Shown piece by piece: positions 6,861 to 9,755 of a stretch of DNA of 9,755 nt. This DNA comes from Desulfobacula sp. (GTDB lineage: Bacteria > Desulfobacterota > Desulfobacteria > Desulfobacterales > Desulfobacteraceae). A program made the translations under genes and the position numbers. The DNA lies in contig JAGLNZ010000321.1 in assembly GCA_023139225.1 (NCBI GenBank), positions 1 to 9,755 of the forward strand, given 5' to 3'. Every line of letters begins with the position of its first letter. Position 1 is the stretch's first letter. The notes under the pieces are model-generated. The model did no database searches, was not told the DNA's origin, and saw nothing but the letters and a program-made list of their open reading frames with translations.

Positions 6861-6867
6861 TTTTTAA

Positions 6868-9755
6868 TTATTCAGCCTTGTACTGCCTTTCTTCAACTTC
6901 ATAGCACTCAATGACATCATCCACCTTGATGTCATTATATTTTTCAAGACCGATACCGCATTCATATCCCTGATCTACTTCTTTGACATCATCTTTAAAC
7001 CGTCTGAGCGATGAAATTTGTGTATCACACTTGATAACACCATCCCTTAAGAGCCTTACTTTTTTACCCCGGATCACTTTGCCTTCCCCTATATGGCACC
7101 CGGCAATGGTCCCCATTTTCGGGATTACAAATGTATCACGGACATCTGCCCGGCCGATAATAATCTCATGGAATGTGGACGGCATCATACCATCCAGTGC
7201 AGTCTTAATGTCATTAATGACATCATAGATAATATTATAAAACCGCATATCCACATTTTCTTCCTTGGCAAATGTTCGAATCTGGGGTGTCGGTCTGACA
7301 TTAAACCCCACAATAATGGCATCTGATACGGCTGCAAGCGCCACGTCCGATTCATTAATGGTACCGGTACCCGAGTGAACAATTTTAATATCCACTTCTT
7401 CCTTGGCCAGATCATTTAATGAATCATTCAAGGCCTCAATTGAGCCATGGACATCTGCCTTAACAATAAGTTTAAGTTCCTTAATTTCAGCAGCCCCGAG
7501 ATTCTCAAACATCTTTTCAAGATTGGCCCGGCTTTTCTTGGCCAGCTCCTTTGCCCTTTGTTTGTGCATCCTGTGACCGGCAATCTGTTTTGCATCCTTA
7601 TCAGAGGTAACAGCAATGAACTCATCCCCGGCATTCGGTATACCATGTAAGCCAACAATTTCAACAGGTGTACTAGGACCTGCTTCATTAACCCTGTTTC
7701 CGGAATCATCAATCATTGCCCTGATTCGACCGGAATGAAGCCCGCAGACAATGGGATCGCCATCCCTCAAGGTACCCTGTTTTACAAGAACGGTTGCAAC
7801 TGCGCCACGCCCGGTATCCAGCCGTGATTCAACCACATAGCCGTTTGCTTTTCTGTCAGGATTTGCCTTGAGTTCCAGAACCTCAGACTGCAGCAAAACC
7901 ATTTCAAGGAGAGAGTCTATACCTTCTCCGGTCTTTGCAGAGACTTTAACAAAAATAACATCCCCACCCCATTCTTCTGCAAGCAGATCAAGTTCTGAAA
8001 GCTCTCTCATAATTCTGTCAGGATCGGCGCCGGCTTTATCCATTTTGTTAACGGCAACCAAAACCGGCACACCCGCTGCTTTTGAATGGTTGATCGCCTC
8101 TATGGTCTGGGGCATCACACCGTCATCTGCTGCAACAACAAGAATAACGATATCCGTAATCTGTGCGCCTCTGGATCTCATTGCAGTAAATGCAGCATGG
8201 CCCGGGGTATCAAGGAATGCAACCCGTCCGCCATTGGGTGTTTCAACATTATAGGCACCAATATGCTGGGTAATACCGCCGGCTTCACCACTGGTGATCT
8301 TGGATTTCCTGATAACATCCAGCAGCGAAGTCTTACCATGGTCAACATGTCCCATGATGGTGACGACCGGTGCTCTTCCAACCATTTTATCTTCATCCTC
8401 GTCACCATTTTCAATATTAAGCAGAGTCTCTTCCTCAAAAGATGCTTTTTCCACCTCAAAGTCGAATTCAGTCGCAACCAGCACAGCCGTATCAAAATCA
8501 ATGGTCTGATTCACAGTTGCCATAACACCCATACCCATCAATTTGACTATCATCTCATTGGCTTTGATACCCATACGTTTTGCAAGTTCGGAAAGCTCAA
8601 TGGCCTCATCGATTTTAACCCGCCTTTTAATGGCTTTGGGAGTGGTAATCTGGGTTTTTTGAAAATTTCCCTTTTTACTTCTTGTATCCTTTCTGCCGCG
8701 TTTTTTTCTACCCCGGCCACCCTTGTATAATGCGTCCCCTTCTATAACAGATTTTTTCTTACGCTGTCTTCTTTTTCCGGCAGGCTTATCAGGACCAAAC
8801 TCGGGCTTTCTCTTTTCTTTTTTGCGTTTTTGTGTATCTATTTCACCCGATCCGGGTAAATCAACCGCCGTAGCACCCCTTTTTTGAATTGCAGGAGAAG
8901 GAGATGACACTCGTTCTTTCTTTTTAAACGGTTTTTTCTTTATACTCTCCGTGGTCCCATTTTTAGTCCGTTTCCTATCCTCGCCAGGCTTTGATTTTTT
9001 CAAATTTTCAAGAACCAGAGGATCTGCAATTTTAACAATCTTAGCAGGCATTGATTTTTTCTTTTTCTTTTTCTTTTTAGCCTTTTTCTCTTTATCTTCT
9101 ACAACGACCGGCTCAGTTTCCTGAACCGCAGTCTCTTTTACTTCTTTTTCAACAACAGGTTCTTTGGTCTCAGGTTCTTTTTTCTTCACAGAAGGAATTG
9201 GTGTTTTTTCAACCTGAGGTTCGGATATTGCCTTTTCCGGTTCAATCGCCGCAGGCTCCTCAATTTCCACCGGTTTAATGATCTTGGCAGGCTTACCCTT
9301 TTTGGTCTTTGCTTTTGGTTTATCTTTTTTAGGAACAGCCTTGGTTTTTCCAGGCGGTGTCTTAATTTTCTTCTTTTTGGGCTCTTCTTTACTATCCTTT
9401 TGCTCAATATCTGCCGACGTTACTATTACCTCTTCTTCTACAGGCGCTTTCTTTTTACGAATAATAGTCTGCTCTGATTTTTCTTCCACCTTTTTTGCAA
9501 TTTCTTCCTCAATTTCAGGCACATCAATCTCTTCAGCTTTCTGTTTGCGCCTGCGGATAACCGAAGATTTTATCTTGACATCCGTCTTTTTTTTCTCTTT
9601 TCCAAAAAGGCTTCTTTTGATTTCGCTAACAGCACTATCTTCCAGAGAACTCATATGGCTTTTAACTTCAATCTTCAACTCTTTCATTTTATTAAGAAGC
9701 GCTCTGTTTGTCATGTTCAGATCTTTAGCTAACTCATATACTCTGATCTTCGCCA
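6868..9755 (-). CDS. infB: Translation initiation factor IF-2, lacking only the first base of the start codon
   Basis: IF2 is the GTPase that brings fMet-tRNA to the 30S and promotes 50S joining. The frame stays open to the right edge; the last two bases read TG on the minus strand, followed by [13 protein letters not shown], the standard IF2 N-terminus. An ATG whose A is base 9756 would give 962 residues; the ATG at 9714 is internal. In that numbering: an IF2_N domain at 1-50; a Lys/Glu/Pro-rich linker of about 330 residues with a run of eight lysines; a second IF2_N domain at about 379-440; G1 GHVDHGKT at 469-476; G3 DTPGH at 516-520; G4 NKMD at 570-573; G5 SAKTGEG; and the C-terminal initiator-tRNA-binding domain with [13 protein letters not shown]. 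The length reflects the long linker. The operon promoter and any upstream nusA or rimP lie outside the window. Confidence 0.97.
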   Translation of the reverse strand, partial: AKIRVYELAKDLNMTNRALLNKMKELKIEVKSHMSSLEDSAVSEIKRSLFGKEKKKTDVKIKSSVIRRRKQKAEEIDVPEIEEEIAKKVEEKSEQTIIRKKKAPVEEEVIVTSADIEQKDSKEEPKKKKIKTPPGKTKAVPKKDKPKAKTKKGKPAKIIKPVEIEEPAAIEPEKAISEPQVEKTPIPSVKKKEPETKEPVVEKEVKETAVQETEPVVVEDKEKKAKKKKKKKKSMPAKIVKIADPLVLENLKKSKPGEDRKRTKNGTTESIKKKPFKKKERVSSPSPAIQKRGATAVDLPGSGEIDTQKRKKEKRKPEFGPDKPAGKRRQRKKKSVIEGDALYKGGRGRKKRGRKDTRSKKGNFQKTQITTPKAIKRRVKIDEAIELSELAKRMGIKANEMIVKLMGMGVMATVNQTIDFDTAVLVATEFDFEVEKASFEEETLLNIENGDEDEDKMVGRAPVVTIMGHVDHGKTSLLDVIRKSKITSGEAGGITQHIGAYNVETPNGGRVAFLDTPGHAAFTAMRSRGAQITDIVILVVAADDGVMPQTIEAINHSKAAGVPVLVAVNKMDKAGADPDRIMRELSELDLLAEEWGGDVIFVKVSAKTGEGIDSLLEMVLLQSEVLELKANPDRKANGYVVESRLDTGRGAVATVLVKQGTLRDGDPIVCGLHSGRIRAMIDDSGNRVNEAGPSTPVEIVGLHGIPNAGDEFIAVTSDKDAKQIAGHRMHKQRAKELAKKSRANLEKMFENLGAAEIKELKLIVKADVHGSIEALNDSLNDLAKEEVDIKIVHSGTGTINESDVALAAVSDAIIVGFNVRPTPQIRTFAKEENVDMRFYNIIYDVINDIKTALDGMMPSTFHEIIIGRADVRDTFVIPKMGTIAGCHIGEGKVIRGKKVRLLRDGVIKCDTQISSLRRFKDDVKEVDQGYECGIGLEKYNDIKVDDVIECYEVEERQYKAE
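9055..9078 (-). repeat. AAAAAG hexanucleotide run encoding eight lysines in IF2
   Basis: The minus strand has AAA AAG repeated three times and then AAA AAA, giving eight consecutive lysines in the IF2 linker. Such a run is prone to replication slippage. Six-base unit changes keep the frame, so length variation between strains would be tolerated. Confidence 0.8.

Noticed and set aside
8086..8730. A 214-codon plus-strand open frame opposite infB.
   Set aside because: It lies antisense to the GTPase region of IF2, whose conserved motifs explain the sequence; its translation is rich in His, Asn and Cys without a recognisable domain.
9055..9090. Possible programmed -1 frameshift site in the AAA AAG lysine run of infB.
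   Set aside because: The lysine codon pairs are preceded by U or G rather than A, so the classical A_AAA_AAG heptamer is absent in the zero frame, and the normal frame continues into full IF2.

Overview
The window is a largely ordinary bacterial housekeeping region of low-to-moderate G+C (about 40%, estimated by eye). Most of it is the minus-strand translation/RNA-metabolism operon infB-rbfA-truB-rpsO-pnp, in the canonical bacterial order. The protein sequences and the surrounding genes (an orphan periplasmic solute-binding protein and a YycJ/WalJ-type metallo-beta-lactamase-fold protein) suggest a Desulfobacterota (former deltaproteobacterial, Desulfobacteraceae-like) sulfate reducer. That taxonomic reading is inference from family resemblance, not a database match.

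Layout, left to right. Positions 1-1208 (+) hold the 3' two-thirds of an ABC exporter half-transporter (last two membrane helices plus a complete ATPase domain). Convergent with it, and sharing the tetranucleotide CTAA at the stops, is a minus-strand periplasmic solute-binding protein (1205-1984) with a TTG start and its own candidate promoter. The rest is a minus-strand series, transcribed from right to left: infB (6868 to the right edge, lacking only the first base of its start codon), rbfA, truB, rpsO, pnp, then the metallo-beta-lactamase-fold gene (2115-2891), whose start overlaps the end of pnp.

How the genes work together: IF2 (infB) places initiator tRNA on the 30S subunit, RbfA matures the 30S, TruB makes pseudouridine 55 in tRNA, S15 (rpsO) nucleates the 30S platform, and PNPase degrades RNA. 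Within infB-rbfA-truB the gaps are only 6-7 nt and no Shine-Dalgarno sequence is visible, so translational coupling is likely. rpsO has a promoter of its own with a perfect extended -10 (TGGTATAAT).

The most notable non-coding structure is the 193-nt rpsO-pnp spacer. It carries two perfect inverted repeats (12-bp and 17-bp arms), each followed in the mRNA sense by the same 13-nt tail GGTTTATTATTTG. This is the place where enterobacteria carry the RNase III/PNPase autoregulatory hairpin. No mobile element, CRISPR array, tRNA, rRNA or defence system was seen, and no stretch over 300 bases lacks a gene.
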